Below, piece by piece: positions 24,719 to 33,293 of a DNA stretch of 64,000 nt. Below the pieces are notes generated by a model. The model was not told where the DNA came from and did not search any database. It saw nothing but the letters and a program-made list of their open reading frames with translations. Source of the DNA: Sphingomonas azotifigens NBRC 15497. GTDB lineage: Bacteria; Pseudomonadota; Alphaproteobacteria; Sphingomonadales; Sphingomonadaceae. A program made the translations under genes and the position numbers. The DNA lies in contig NZ_BCTR01000014.1 of assembly GCF_002091475.1 (NCBI RefSeq), forward strand, positions 62,001-126,000, given 5' to 3'. Position 1 is the stretch's first letter; every line of letters starts with the position of its first letter.

Positions 24719-25537
24719 ATGCCTGCACCGAACGCCATCGCTCCGGAAAAGCTCGCACGCCTGGTCGGGCTGCACGGATCGCCCCGCATCCTCGACCTGC
24801 GCGATGCGCCCTCCGAGACCATCCCGGGCGCGACCTTCTCACTGCCGCACGACCCTGACGGCCGGTCCGACGCACCTTCCATCGTCGTCGTCGATGAAGA
24901 CGGCAGCGGTGCGGCCGCAACCAGGGCGGCCGTTCTCCGCAGCGACGGATTGGCAGCCGAGGTGCTCGAAGGCGGCTTCGCGGCGTGGCTGGCGGGGGGA
25001 TGGCCCACCGTGTCGCTTGCCCATCTGCCGCCGCGGCACGCGGACGGCCGCACCTGGTGGGTCACCCGCGCCCGGCCCAAGGTCGATCGCATCGCCTGCC
25101 CCTGGCTGATCCGCCGCTTCGTCGATCCCGACGCGCGCTTTCTGTTCGTGGCGCCCGCAGACGTATTGCGGGTCGCCACCGAGAGCGGGGCCGAGCCCTT
25201 CGACATCGCCGACGAGCGCGTCTTCTGGAGCCATCGCGGCGAACGCTGCACCTTCGACGTGATGGTGGAGGCGTTCGGCCTTGAAGGTCAGGCGCCGCTG
25301 GCCCGGCTCGCCGCGATCGTGCGGGGCGCGGACACCGATCGGCTCGATCTCGCCCCCGAGGCCGCAGGCCTGCTGGCGATCTCGCTCGGCCTGTCCCGCA
25401 CGCATGCCGATGATCATGCGCAACTGGAGGCCGGCATGCTGGTCTATGACGCGCTCTATCGCTGGTGCCGCGACGCGCAGGAGGAAAAACACAACTGGTC
25501 CTCGCACCAGCCCGCGCACGCGAAGGTGCCGGCATGA
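24719..25537 (+). CDS. chrB: Chromate-resistance protein ChrB-like, rhodanese fusion
   Basis: A 272-residue protein. Residues about 1-100 form a rhodanese-like domain (ILDLRDAPSETIPGA ... EVLEGGFAAWLAGGWP). Residues about 115-265 are the ChrB C-terminal domain (RPKVDRIACPWLIRRFVDP ... THADDHAQLEAGMLVYDALY). The rhodanese loop where the catalytic Cys should follow the strand reads IVVVDEDGSGAA, with no Cys, so sulphur transfer is not expected. ChrB proteins assist or sense chromate for ChrA. Its stop overlaps the chrA start (ATGA), which supports joint function. Confidence 0.88.
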   Translation: MPAPNAIAPEKLARLVGLHGSPRILDLRDAPSETIPGATFSLPHDPDGRSDAPSIVVVDEDGSGAAATRAAVLRSDGLAAEVLEGGFAAWLAGGWPTVSLAHLPPRHADGRTWWVTRARPKVDRIACPWLIRRFVDPDARFLFVAPADVLRVATESGAEPFDIADERVFWSHRGERCTFDVMVEAFGLEGQAPLARLAAIVRGADTDRLDLAPEAAGLLAISLGLSRTHADDHAQLEAGMLVYDALYRWCRDAQEEKHNWSSHQPAHAKVPA

Positions 25538-26937
25538 CCGCGACCTCGGCAGCGGGCGAGGTCGTATCTCCCACTCGGCCGGAGCCGGTGACGTTGCACC
25601 AGGCCTTCTGGGTCTGGCTGCGGATCGCGATGCTGTCGTTCGGCGGCCCGGCCGGGCAGATCGCGGTGATGCACCGCATCCTGGTCGACGAGAAGCGCTG
25701 GATCGGCGAGCAGCGCTTCCTCCACGCGCTCAACTATTGCATGCTGCTGCCCGGCCCGGAGGCGCAGCAGCTCGCCACCTATATCGGCTGGCTGATGCAC
25801 CGGACCAGGGGCGGCATCGTCGCCGGCGTGCTGTTCGTTCTTCCCGGCGCCGTGGCGATCATGGCGCTGAGCTGGATCTACGTGCTGTATGGGCGGATCG
25901 GCGCGGTGTCGGCACTGTTCTTCGGGCTGAAGGCGGCGGTGCTGGCCGTGGTTCTCCAGGCCGTCGTTCGGATCGGCAGCCGTGCGCTCCGCAGCGGCCC
26001 GGCCCGGCTGCTGGCGGCTGCGGCCTTCGTGCTGATCTTCTTCGTCGGTGCCCCCTTCCCCGCCATCATCCTCGGGGCAGGTCTGATCGGCTGGGGGTCG
26101 ACGCGGCGAGGCAGCACCGCCTTTCGCGGCGGCGGGCACGGCGGGGCCAAGGACAATGTCGTCGCCGATGCGGATACGCTGCTGGGCGAGGCACTGCCGG
26201 ACCATGCGCGCCCGAGCTGGCGGGAAACGCTCCGCACCGCACTGGTCTGGCTGGCGCTATGGCTGGTGCCGGTCGCTGCGCTGGTCGGCGCGCTGGGGCC
26301 GGGGAACGTGTTCAGCCGGATCGCCACCTTCTTCTCGACCATGGCGACGGTCACCTTCGGTGGTGCCTATGCCGTGCTCGCCTATGTCGCGCAACAGGCG
26401 GTCCAGGGCTATCACTGGCTGGGCCCCAAGGAGATGCTCGACGGCCTCGGCATGGCGGAAACGACCCCGGGGCCGCTGATCATGGTGCTGCAGTTCGTGG
26501 GCTTCCTGGGCGCCTATCGCGACGCCGGCGGGCTGTCGCCGCTGCTCGCCGGGACGCTGGGCGGCCTGCTCGCCACCTGGGTGACGTTCGTGCCCTGCTT
26601 CCTGTGGATCTTTCTGGGCGCGCCGTTCATCGAGCGGCTGCGCGGCAATGTCGCGGTCGCGGGCGCCCTCTCGGCGATCACGGCGGCCGTGGTCGGCGTC
26701 GTGCTCAATCTCGCGATCTGGTTCGCGCTGCACACGCTGTTTCGCGCGACCATGCCCCTATCCTTCGGACCGATCCGGTTCGACGCGCCGGTGCTGCACA
26801 GCATCGATCCCGCGGCGCTCGCGCTCGCCTTGGGCGCGGCCTATGCGATCTTCAGGATGCGCGCGGGAGTCATCACGACCTTGCTGGGCACCTCGCTGGC
26901 CGGGCTGGCGCTCCATGCGACGGGTACGATCGGGTGA
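25534..26937 (+). CDS. chrA: Chromate efflux transporter ChrA
   Basis: A 467-residue inner-membrane protein of the long CHR family, which exports chromate using the proton motive force. It contains two homologous halves, each opening with the CHR pattern: residues about 22-60 (FWVWLRIAMLSFGGPAGQIAVM) and about 270-310 (TVTFGGAYAVLAYVAQQAV, then GMAETTPGPLIM). Many hydrophobic segments are evident. The ATG at 25534 overlaps the chrB stop. A GTG/ATG further upstream in frame would fall inside chrB and is not preferred. The 215 bp downstream to the PHA operon end hold nothing recognisable. Confidence 0.95.
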   Translation: MTATSAAGEVVSPTRPEPVTLHQAFWVWLRIAMLSFGGPAGQIAVMHRILVDEKRWIGEQRFLHALNYCMLLPGPEAQQLATYIGWLMHRTRGGIVAGVLFVLPGAVAIMALSWIYVLYGRIGAVSALFFGLKAAVLAVVLQAVVRIGSRALRSGPARLLAAAAFVLIFFVGAPFPAIILGAGLIGWGSTRRGSTAFRGGGHGGAKDNVVADADTLLGEALPDHARPSWRETLRTALVWLALWLVPVAALVGALGPGNVFSRIATFFSTMATVTFGGAYAVLAYVAQQAVQGYHWLGPKEMLDGLGMAETTPGPLIMVLQFVGFLGAYRDAGGLSPLLAGTLGGLLATWVTFVPCFLWIFLGAPFIERLRGNVAVAGALSAITAAVVGVVLNLAIWFALHTLFRATMPLSFGPIRFDAPVLHSIDPAALALALGAAYAIFRMRAGVITTLLGTSLAGLALHATGTIG

Positions 26938-27152
26938 GGCGGCTGCGCTCCATTCGCTAGCGCGGATCGACATTCGGGATTGCCAAAGGAGTTGATCGGC
27001 GATTCATAGGGATCCGTGTCGAGACGCGGAGCAAGTGATGGCGGTGATGCGGTACGACGTGGATCTTGGTTGTGGGACCGGCAGCCGGATGTTGCGACGC
27101 TGGGCCCCGATCGGCGACCTGCTCTTGCGTCCATCCTGCAGCCCGCCTGACC

Positions 27153-27926
27153 TCACGCCATCAGATGCTGACCGCCATCGACCGGCACAATTGTGCCGGT
27201 GATCCGTCGGGCCGCATCGCTGGCCAGAAAGGCCGCGAGCGCGCCGACGTCATCGACATCGACCCGATGGTGCTCGGGTGCCAGCGCGGCGGCGCGATCG
27301 AGCAGCGCGTCGAACCGGTCGATTCCGCTCGCCGCGCGCGTCGCGATCGGGCCCGGCGAAATCGCATGGGCGCGAATGCCCTTGGGGCCGAGTTCGGCGG
27401 CGACATAGCGGGTCGCGCTTTCCAGCGCTGCCTTGACCGGCCCCATCAGGTTGTAGTGCTCGACCACCCGTTCCGAACCGTAAAAGGTCACGCAGAGCAG
27501 GCAGCCGCCCTGCCCCATCAGCGGCTCGGCCAGTTTCGCCATGCGCAGGAAGCTGTGGCACGACACGTCCATCGCCAGCCCGAAGCCCTCGGCGGAGCAA
27601 TCGACGACGCGGCCGTGGAGATCGTCGCGCGGCGCGAAGGCGATCGAATGGAGCACGAAGTCGAGCCCGCCCCAGTGCCGCTCCGCTTCGCCGAACAGCG
27701 CCTCGATCTGGCCCGGCACGCGCACGTCGCACGGGGCGAGCCACTCCACCCCCAGTGCCTCGGCGACCGGCGCGACGAACGGCCTAGCCTTTTCGTTGAG
27801 ATAGCTGGCGCCCAGCCGCGCGCCACAACGGGCAAAGGCGCGCGCACAGCCGGCAGCGATGCTGTCGCCATTGGCGATGCCGATAACGAGCCCGCGCTTG
27901 CCGCGCAGATCGACGAGCGGTGTCAT
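27153..27926 (-). CDS. fabI: FabI-like enoyl-[acyl-carrier-protein] reductase
   Basis: A 257-residue SDR of the FabI group, which reduces enoyl-ACP or enoyl-CoA with NAD(P)H. Visible are the split cofactor motif VIGIANGDSIAAG, SIAF after the fourth strand, and the Tyr-x6-Lys pair Tyr158/Lys165 in YNLMGPVK followed by SPGPIATRAASGI. The upstream Tyr that equals Tyr146 of E. coli FabI is Phe here (VTFYGSERV), so this is not the standard housekeeping sequence. Its ATG overlaps the acetate kinase stop, placing it last in the phaC operon. It may reduce an acyl intermediate linked to polymer metabolism. Confidence 0.87.
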   Translation of the reverse strand: MTPLVDLRGKRGLVIGIANGDSIAAGCARAFARCGARLGASYLNEKARPFVAPVAEALGVEWLAPCDVRVPGQIEALFGEAERHWGGLDFVLHSIAFAPRDDLHGRVVDCSAEGFGLAMDVSCHSFLRMAKLAEPLMGQGGCLLCVTFYGSERVVEHYNLMGPVKAALESATRYVAAELGPKGIRAHAISPGPIATRAASGIDRFDALLDRAAALAPEHHRVDVDDVGALAAFLASDAARRITGTIVPVDGGQHLMA

Positions 27927-29113
27927 GCGGAGGCCTCCAGCGCGGCGCGGGTGTGCAGGGCAATCATGCGTTCCTCGTCGGTCGGGATGATATGGACGGC
28001 GATGCGGCTGTCGGGGCGGCTGATCCGCGGCGCGTGGGCCACATTGCCCCCCTCGTCGAGCGTCACTCCCAGCCAGGCAATCCCGGCGCAGATCCGGCGG
28101 CGCACCTCGGCGTCGTTCTCGCCGATGCCGGCGGTGAAGACGATGCCGTCCAGTCCGCCCAGCACCGCCGCCAACGCGCCGATCTCGCGCACCGCGCGCC
28201 ATACGAACAGCGCGATCGCTTCCTCGGCACGCGGATCGCGGCTCGCCGCCAGCGTGCGCATGTCGCTGGAGATGCCGGAGACGCCGAGCAGCCCGGAGTC
28301 GTGGTAGAGCATCGCCTCCACCGCCGCCGCCGACATGCCGAGCTGCGTCTGCAGATGCAGCACCACGCCGGGATCGATGCTGCCGCAGCGCGTGCCCATC
28401 ATCAGACCGTCGAGGGCGGTGAAGCCCATCGTCGTGTCGACGCTGCGCCCGCCGGTCATCGCGCACAGGCTCGCGCCATTGCCGAGATGGGCGACGATCA
28501 CCCGGCCGGCGGCGAGTGCAGGGTCGAGTTCGGCCAGCCGCCGCGCGACATATTCGTAGGAGAGGCCGTGAAAGCCGTAACGCCGCACGCCCTGATCGTG
28601 CAGCGCGCGCGGCAGGGCCAGCCGCGTGGCGAGTTCGGGGCGCCCCTGGTGGAAGCCGGTATCGAAACAGGCGACCTGCGGCAGCGCGGGATCGAGTGCG
28701 GCGATCGCCCGGATCGCAGCGAGATTGTGCGGCTGGTGCAGCGGCGCCAGCGGGCACAGCGCCTCCAGCGCGTCGAGCAGCGCCGCATCCACCCGCATCG
28801 GCGCGGCGAAAGCGGTGCCGCCATGGACCACCCGGTGGCCGACCGCGATCACCTCGCGCCCCTCCAGCGGGTACGCGGCCGACCAGGCGAACAGCGCGCC
28901 GAGCAGATCGGCATGGGTCATCGCCGCGCCATCGGGCCAGTCGCGTTCGAGCAGCACCGTGCCGTCGCTGGTCCGCGCCACCAGCCGCGGGGCGATGCCG
29001 ATCTTCTCGATCTTGCCGCTCGCCGCCAGCGCGAGCGGGCCGTTTCCGGTCAGCGCGTAGAGCGCGAACTTTATGCTCGACGAGCCGGCGTTGAGGCTGA
29101 CGATCGCCTTCAT
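27923..29113 (-). CDS. ackA: Acetate kinase (acetate/short-chain acid kinase)
   Basis: A 396-residue acetokinase that interconverts carboxylic acid plus ATP and acyl phosphate. Family blocks are clear: NAGSSSIKFALY at the N-terminus, GHRVVHGG, ACFDTGFHQ, AHLGNGASLCAM, MGTRCGSIDPG and FTAGIGENDAEVR at the C-terminus. The start at 29113 gives the standard N-terminus; the in-frame upstream sequence is discarded. It overlaps both neighbours by 4 nt (ATGA), the phosphotransacylase fusion upstream and the FabI-like gene downstream. Together with the transacylase it can convert acyl-CoA to acid with ATP gain, or the reverse. Confidence 0.95.
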   Translation of the reverse strand: MKAIVSLNAGSSSIKFALYALTGNGPLALAASGKIEKIGIAPRLVARTSDGTVLLERDWPDGAAMTHADLLGALFAWSAAYPLEGREVIAVGHRVVHGGTAFAAPMRVDAALLDALEALCPLAPLHQPHNLAAIRAIAALDPALPQVACFDTGFHQGRPELATRLALPRALHDQGVRRYGFHGLSYEYVARRLAELDPALAAGRVIVAHLGNGASLCAMTGGRSVDTTMGFTALDGLMMGTRCGSIDPGVVLHLQTQLGMSAAAVEAMLYHDSGLLGVSGISSDMRTLAASRDPRAEEAIALFVWRAVREIGALAAVLGGLDGIVFTAGIGENDAEVRRRICAGIAWLGVTLDEGGNVAHAPRISRPDSRIAVHIIPTDEERMIALHTRAALEASA

Positions 29114-30531
29114 GGCCGCACCTGCGGCACGCCCGGCGCTGCGCCGCTGCCGCCGCGCGCCATCAGCACCGCCAGCGCGCACGACGCGAGCCGGGTGCGC
29201 AGGCTGTCGGCACGGCTGGTGAGGATGATCGGCACCCGCGCGCCCAGCACGATCCCGGCCGCATCCGCGCTGCCGAGGAAGGTGAGCTGCTTGGCCAGCA
29301 TGTTGCCCGCCTCCAGATCGGGGACCAGCAAAATCTCGGCCTTGCCGGCCACCGGCGAGCCGATGCCCTTTTCGGCGGCGGCCGCCTCGCTGATCGCATT
29401 GTCAAACGCCAGCGGCCCGTCGAGCACGCCGCCGCTGATCTGGCCGCGATCGGCCATCTTGCAGAGCGCGGCGGCATCGAGCGTGGAGGGCATCGCCGGG
29501 TTCACCGTCTCGACCGCGCAGAGGATCGCGACGCGCGGACAGGCGATGCCGATGCCGTGCGCCAGATCGATCGCGTTGCGGACGATATCGGCCTTTTCCT
29601 CCAGCGACGGCGCGATGTTGATCGCCGCGTCGGTGATGATCAGCGGCGTCGGATGGCCGGGCACGTCCATCACATAGGCATGGCTGATCCGCCGCTCGGT
29701 GCGCAGCCCGCTCGCCGATCGGACCACCGCGCCCATCAGTTCGTCGGTGTGGAGCGAGCCCTTCATCAGCAGCCGCGCCTCGCCCGCATGGACCAGCGCC
29801 ACGGCCTTGGCGGCGGCATCATGGCTGTGCTCGGCCGCGACGAGCCGGTAACCGCTGATGTCCTTGCCCGCTTCCTGCGCGGCATGGGCGATCTTCTCCG
29901 GCGGCCCGACCAGGATCGGCGCGATCAGCCCGGCCTCGGCCGCCTCCACCGCCGCGATCAGCGCCGCCGCGGTGCAGGGATGTGCCACGGCGGTCGGCTC
30001 GGGGGTGCTGCCCGCGGTCATCTCGATCAGCCGGCGATAGCCGTCATGGTCGCGGAGCCGCACCTCGGGCAGCGCCACCCGCGGCCGGCGGATCTTCTCG
30101 CTCGGCGCCTTGACCTCGGCCACGCCGGTGATCACCTCCTCGCCCGCCTGGTTGATGCAGCGGCAATCGAGCGTGATGCCATGATGGGCATCGCGCTTCT
30201 CGGTCACCGTCACCGAAGCGGTGATCGTGTCGCCGAGTCCGACCGGGCGGCAGAAGCGCAGCGACTGGCCGAGATAGATCGCCCCCGGCCCCGGCAGCTC
30301 GGTGCCGAGCACGGCGGAGATCAGCCCGCCGCCCCACATGCCGTGCGCGATCACTCGGTGGAACATGTCGGTCGCAGCGAAATCGGCGTCGAGATGGGCC
30401 GGGTTCACATCGCCGGAAACCAGTGCGAACAACTGGATGTCCTGTTCGGTCAGCGTGCGGGTGATGCTGGCCGTGTCCCCTACCCGGATTTCGTCGAAGG
30501 TGCGGTTCTCGATCATCGCGGGATCGGTCAT
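29110..30531 (-). CDS. MaoC hydratase-phosphate acetyl/butyryltransferase fusion
   Basis: A 473-residue two-domain protein. Residues about 1-140 are a MaoC/(R)-specific enoyl-CoA hydratase domain with the full signature SGDVNPAHLDADFA and VIAHGMWGG. Residues about 160-465 are a PTA/PTB phosphotransacylase domain (ILVGPPEKIAHAA ... DAAINIAPSLEEKADIV ... VPDLEAGNMLAKQL). The first half could make (R)-3-hydroxyacyl-CoA for the PHA synthase; the second exchanges CoA and phosphate for the adjacent kinase. The ATG at 30531 is one base after the phaC stop. It overlaps ackA by 4 nt. This fusion is annotated in many proteobacteria as a bifunctional hydratase/phosphate acetyltransferase. Confidence 0.93.
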   Translation of the reverse strand: MTDPAMIENRTFDEIRVGDTASITRTLTEQDIQLFALVSGDVNPAHLDADFAATDMFHRVIAHGMWGGGLISAVLGTELPGPGAIYLGQSLRFCRPVGLGDTITASVTVTEKRDAHHGITLDCRCINQAGEEVITGVAEVKAPSEKIRRPRVALPEVRLRDHDGYRRLIEMTAGSTPEPTAVAHPCTAAALIAAVEAAEAGLIAPILVGPPEKIAHAAQEAGKDISGYRLVAAEHSHDAAAKAVALVHAGEARLLMKGSLHTDELMGAVVRSASGLRTERRISHAYVMDVPGHPTPLIITDAAINIAPSLEEKADIVRNAIDLAHGIGIACPRVAILCAVETVNPAMPSTLDAAALCKMADRGQISGGVLDGPLAFDNAISEAAAAEKGIGSPVAGKAEILLVPDLEAGNMLAKQLTFLGSADAAGIVLGARVPIILTSRADSLRTRLASCALAVLMARGGSGAAPGVPQVRP

Positions 30532-30532
30532 G

Positions 30533-32293
30533 TCACTGCTCCAGCACATAGGCGCCAGGCGCATCGGCCAGCGCGGGGAAGCCCTTGTCGGCGGCGCCGA
30601 GCGGCGGTGGCGGCACCGGCGCGCCCGATCGCGCCGCCAGCCATTCGCCCCAGGCGGTCCACCACGAGCCGGTGTGCGGCTCGGCCATGCCTTCCCAGGC
30701 GTCGGGCTCGACATAGCCGCCGTCCTGCGGCCGGGTGCGCATGCGGTAATGCCGTCCCTTGTGGCCGGGTTCGGAGACGATGCCGGCATTATGGCCGCCG
30801 CTGGTCAGCACGAAGCAGATCTCCGCCGGGCTCAGCAGGTGGATCTTGTGGACCGAACGCCAGGGCGCGACATGGTCGCGCTCGGTGCCGACGACGAACA
30901 TCGGCGCGTGCACCGCCGCCAGCGTCACCATCCGTCCGTCCACGCAATATTTGCCGCGTGCCAGTTCGTCGTCGAGGAACAGGCGGCGCAGATATTCGGT
31001 GTGCATCGCATAGGGCATGCGCGTGCCGTCGGCATTCCACGCCATGAGGTCGTTCACCGGCTCGCGCTCGCCCATCAGATAGGTGCCGAGCACCCGCGAC
31101 CAGACCAGGTCGTTCGATCGCAACAGCTGGAACGCCCCGCCCATCTGGCTGCTATCGAGAAAGCCCTGGCTCCACATCATGTTCTCGAGCAGGTTGAGCT
31201 GGCCCTCGTCGATGAACATGCCCAGCTCGCCGGGCTCGGTGAACTCGGTCTGCGCGGCGAACAGGCTGATGCTCGCCAGCCGCGTGTCGCCGTCGCGCGC
31301 CATCGCCGCTGCAGCGATCGACAGCAGCGTACCGCCCAGGCAATAGCCGGCGGCGTGGACCTTCTCCGCGCCGGTGATCGCTTGGATCGCATCGAGCGCC
31401 GCCATCGGCCCCATCCGGCGATAGGCATCCATGTCGAGATTGCGGTCGGCGCCGTCGGGATTGTGCCACGACAGCATGAACACGGTGAACCCCTGGCCGG
31501 TGAGCCAGCGGACCAGCGAGTTTTCCGGCGACAGGTCGAGGATGTAGTATTTCATGATCCAGGCCGGCACGATCAGGATCGGCTCCGGCCGCACCGTCTC
31601 GGTGGTCGGGACATATTGGATCAGTTCGGCGAGCGCGTTGCGGAAGACGATCTTGCCCGGCGTCACTGCCACCTCGTGGCCCGGACGGAAGCGCTCGCGT
31701 CCCGCCGCCGGCTGGCCGCGGACGAGCTGCTGCACATCCTCGATCAGGTTCCGCATCCCGTCGACCAGGCACTGGCCGCCGGTCTCGAGGATCCGGCGCT
31801 GCAGCACCGGGTTGGTCGCCAGGAAGTTGGTCGGCGCCGCCATGTCGAGAATCTGGCGGGTGGCGAATTCCACCATCTCCTCATGGTGGCGCGACACGCC
31901 GCGCACGCCGGTGGTGGCGGCGGACCACCATTGCTGGTTGAGCAGAAAGCCCTGCGCCAGCAGGTCGAACGGTGCCTCGCGCCATGCCGGATCGGCGAAG
32001 CGGCGGTCCTGCGGCAACGGTTCGATCGCCGGCGCCGCCTGTGGGTCCTGCGCGCGGCGAACCGCATAGTCGAGCAACCGGGTATATTTGCGGGCGAGCT
32101 TGGCGCCCAGCTGCAACTGCTTCCCCGGCGCCACTGCGAGATGGAACGCCCAGTCGAACCAGCCCTGGGCCAGCGTGCCCGGCGATAGGCCGTGCGTCGC
32201 CTGCGCGATGGTGGCCGCCGCCGCGCGGTCCAGCGTCTCGCCGATCCCGTCGAGCGGGTCTCCCATGGTTTTCGTCGCAACGGTCGTCGTCAT
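30533..32293 (-). CDS. phaC: Class I poly(3-hydroxyalkanoate) synthase
   Basis: A 586-residue PHA polymerase, which joins (R)-3-hydroxyacyl-CoA units into the storage polyester at the granule surface. The N-terminal PhaC domain is followed by an alpha/beta-hydrolase core with Cys318 in the lipase-like box GYCLGG (Cys319 in the Cupriavidus enzyme). Asp in GTERDHVAPW and His in SGGHNAGIV complete the triad. The length is that of class I enzymes, which need no PhaE or PhaR subunit. The ATG at 32293 was chosen for its AAGGGAG site; two in-frame ATGs further upstream lack one. It heads the phaC/MaoC-Pta/ackA/fabI-like operon. Confidence 0.96.
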   Translation of the reverse strand: MTTTVATKTMGDPLDGIGETLDRAAAATIAQATHGLSPGTLAQGWFDWAFHLAVAPGKQLQLGAKLARKYTRLLDYAVRRAQDPQAAPAIEPLPQDRRFADPAWREAPFDLLAQGFLLNQQWWSAATTGVRGVSRHHEEMVEFATRQILDMAAPTNFLATNPVLQRRILETGGQCLVDGMRNLIEDVQQLVRGQPAAGRERFRPGHEVAVTPGKIVFRNALAELIQYVPTTETVRPEPILIVPAWIMKYYILDLSPENSLVRWLTGQGFTVFMLSWHNPDGADRNLDMDAYRRMGPMAALDAIQAITGAEKVHAAGYCLGGTLLSIAAAAMARDGDTRLASISLFAAQTEFTEPGELGMFIDEGQLNLLENMMWSQGFLDSSQMGGAFQLLRSNDLVWSRVLGTYLMGEREPVNDLMAWNADGTRMPYAMHTEYLRRLFLDDELARGKYCVDGRMVTLAAVHAPMFVVGTERDHVAPWRSVHKIHLLSPAEICFVLTSGGHNAGIVSEPGHKGRHYRMRTRPQDGGYVEPDAWEGMAEPHTGSWWTAWGEWLAARSGAPVPPPPLGAADKGFPALADAPGAYVLEQ

Positions 32294-32347
32294 CGCGTGC
32301 TCCCTTGCCATCGAGGCCGCACGCTTCGCCCGCCAGAGCGGGATTCG

Positions 32348-32359
32348 CACTACGTAATG
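32348..32359. promoter_or_regulatory. Near-perfect 12-bp palindrome upstream of phaC
   Basis: CACTACGTAATG is palindromic except for one pair. It lies about 55 bp upstream of the phaC start, between phaC and the upstream TetR gene. Just beyond it is GCGGT...ACCGC symmetry near 32369-32387. This is a possible operator for that TetR protein; no promoter hexamers were identified with confidence. Confidence 0.3.
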
Positions 32360-32385
32360 ACACTAGGCGGTTTACTTTCTACCGC

Positions 32386-33063
32386 TCAGTCGTCGAGATA
32401 CGGCATCCCCGCGCCGAGCAGCGCCAGCGTCTGTTCGATAAAGGCTGCCTTGGCCGCCGGGGTGTTCTCCATGTCGTACCGGCGCAGGATACGTTCGCGC
32501 GGAATCGTCACCGCAAGATCGAGCAGCAGCGTCGATACCGAACGTAGCGCCTCGGCCGGAAGCGCGCGGGCACGCGGCGATTCGAGCAGGATCGCCTCGA
32601 TCATCTCAAACGCGTGCTCGACTCCGGAGGAACGGTGCTGCGCGGGCAGATCGCGCGTGTTCAGGTTGAACCAATGGATCAGTTCGGTGAGGCCGATCAC
32701 CTCCGGCTGCAATGACGCATCGAGAAGCTTGCGCAGCGCCGCCGCCAGCCGCATGCGGACACCCCCGGCAGGAATGCTCGAGACGATCCGTCGCCGTTGC
32801 CGATCGACGCCCAGCGCGATCACCGCCTGCACCAGCGCCAGCTTCGATCCGAACCGAGCATAGAGCGTGCGCTTGGAAACACCCGCCGCGGCGGCGATGT
32901 CCTCCATGCTGGTACCATCCACGCCGTTGGCGGTGAACTGCCGAAAGGCCACCTCGAGGATATGGCCGCCGAGCTGGGCGGCGACTTCGCGTGTCGGGCG
33001 TCCTCCCTTGGGGCCGCGCGGTGCCAGCGCGCATTCCACGCCGGCCCTGGAATCCTGTGTCAT
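32386..33063 (-). CDS. TetR/AcrR family transcriptional regulator
   Basis: A 225-residue regulator with an N-terminal TetR HTH domain at about residues 30-80 (FRQFTANGVDGTSMEDIAAA, then SKRTLYARFGSKLAL) and a C-terminal helical domain like the AefR/TetR_C group. It starts at the ATG at 33063; an upstream in-frame ATG at 33171 would add a hydrophobic stretch foreign to the family. It lies just upstream of phaC on the same strand and diverges from the phasin-like gene, so it is the likely local regulator of polymer genes. Confidence 0.9.
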   Translation of the reverse strand: MTQDSRAGVECALAPRGPKGGRPTREVAAQLGGHILEVAFRQFTANGVDGTSMEDIAAAAGVSKRTLYARFGSKLALVQAVIALGVDRQRRRIVSSIPAGGVRMRLAAALRKLLDASLQPEVIGLTELIHWFNLNTRDLPAQHRSSGVEHAFEMIEAILLESPRARALPAEALRSVSTLLLDLAVTIPRERILRRYDMENTPAAKAAFIEQTLALLGAGMPYLDD

Positions 33064-33215
33064 CGCGCCATCATAATTGGCCAGACCGCTGAACGCCATG
33101 GCCAGCACCGCCGCGAATAACGACCCCGGTAAGTATAGTTCCGCATGGTCGCTTCCGCTGCGGTGCGTCATCCCCAGGCCAGTCAGAGGAGCCTATCCGA
33201 CCTTGAGCGTACGGT

Positions 33216-33243
33216 CTGCGGCGCGGCGTATCTCGCGCCGCAG
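33216..33243. repeat. Strong GC hairpin between TetR and phasin-like genes
   Basis: Perfect 10-bp arms CTGCGGCGCG (33216-33225) and CGCGCCGCAG (33234-33243) enclose an 8-nt loop. It lies about 50 bp upstream of the phasin-like start in the divergent region. No T-run follows. It could lie in the 5' leader of that mRNA or be a large operator. Confidence 0.45.
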
Positions 33244-33293
33244 CCTGCCCGTCGCGGATGTGCCGGTGGCAGGCAAGAACAAGGGGTTTGTCC

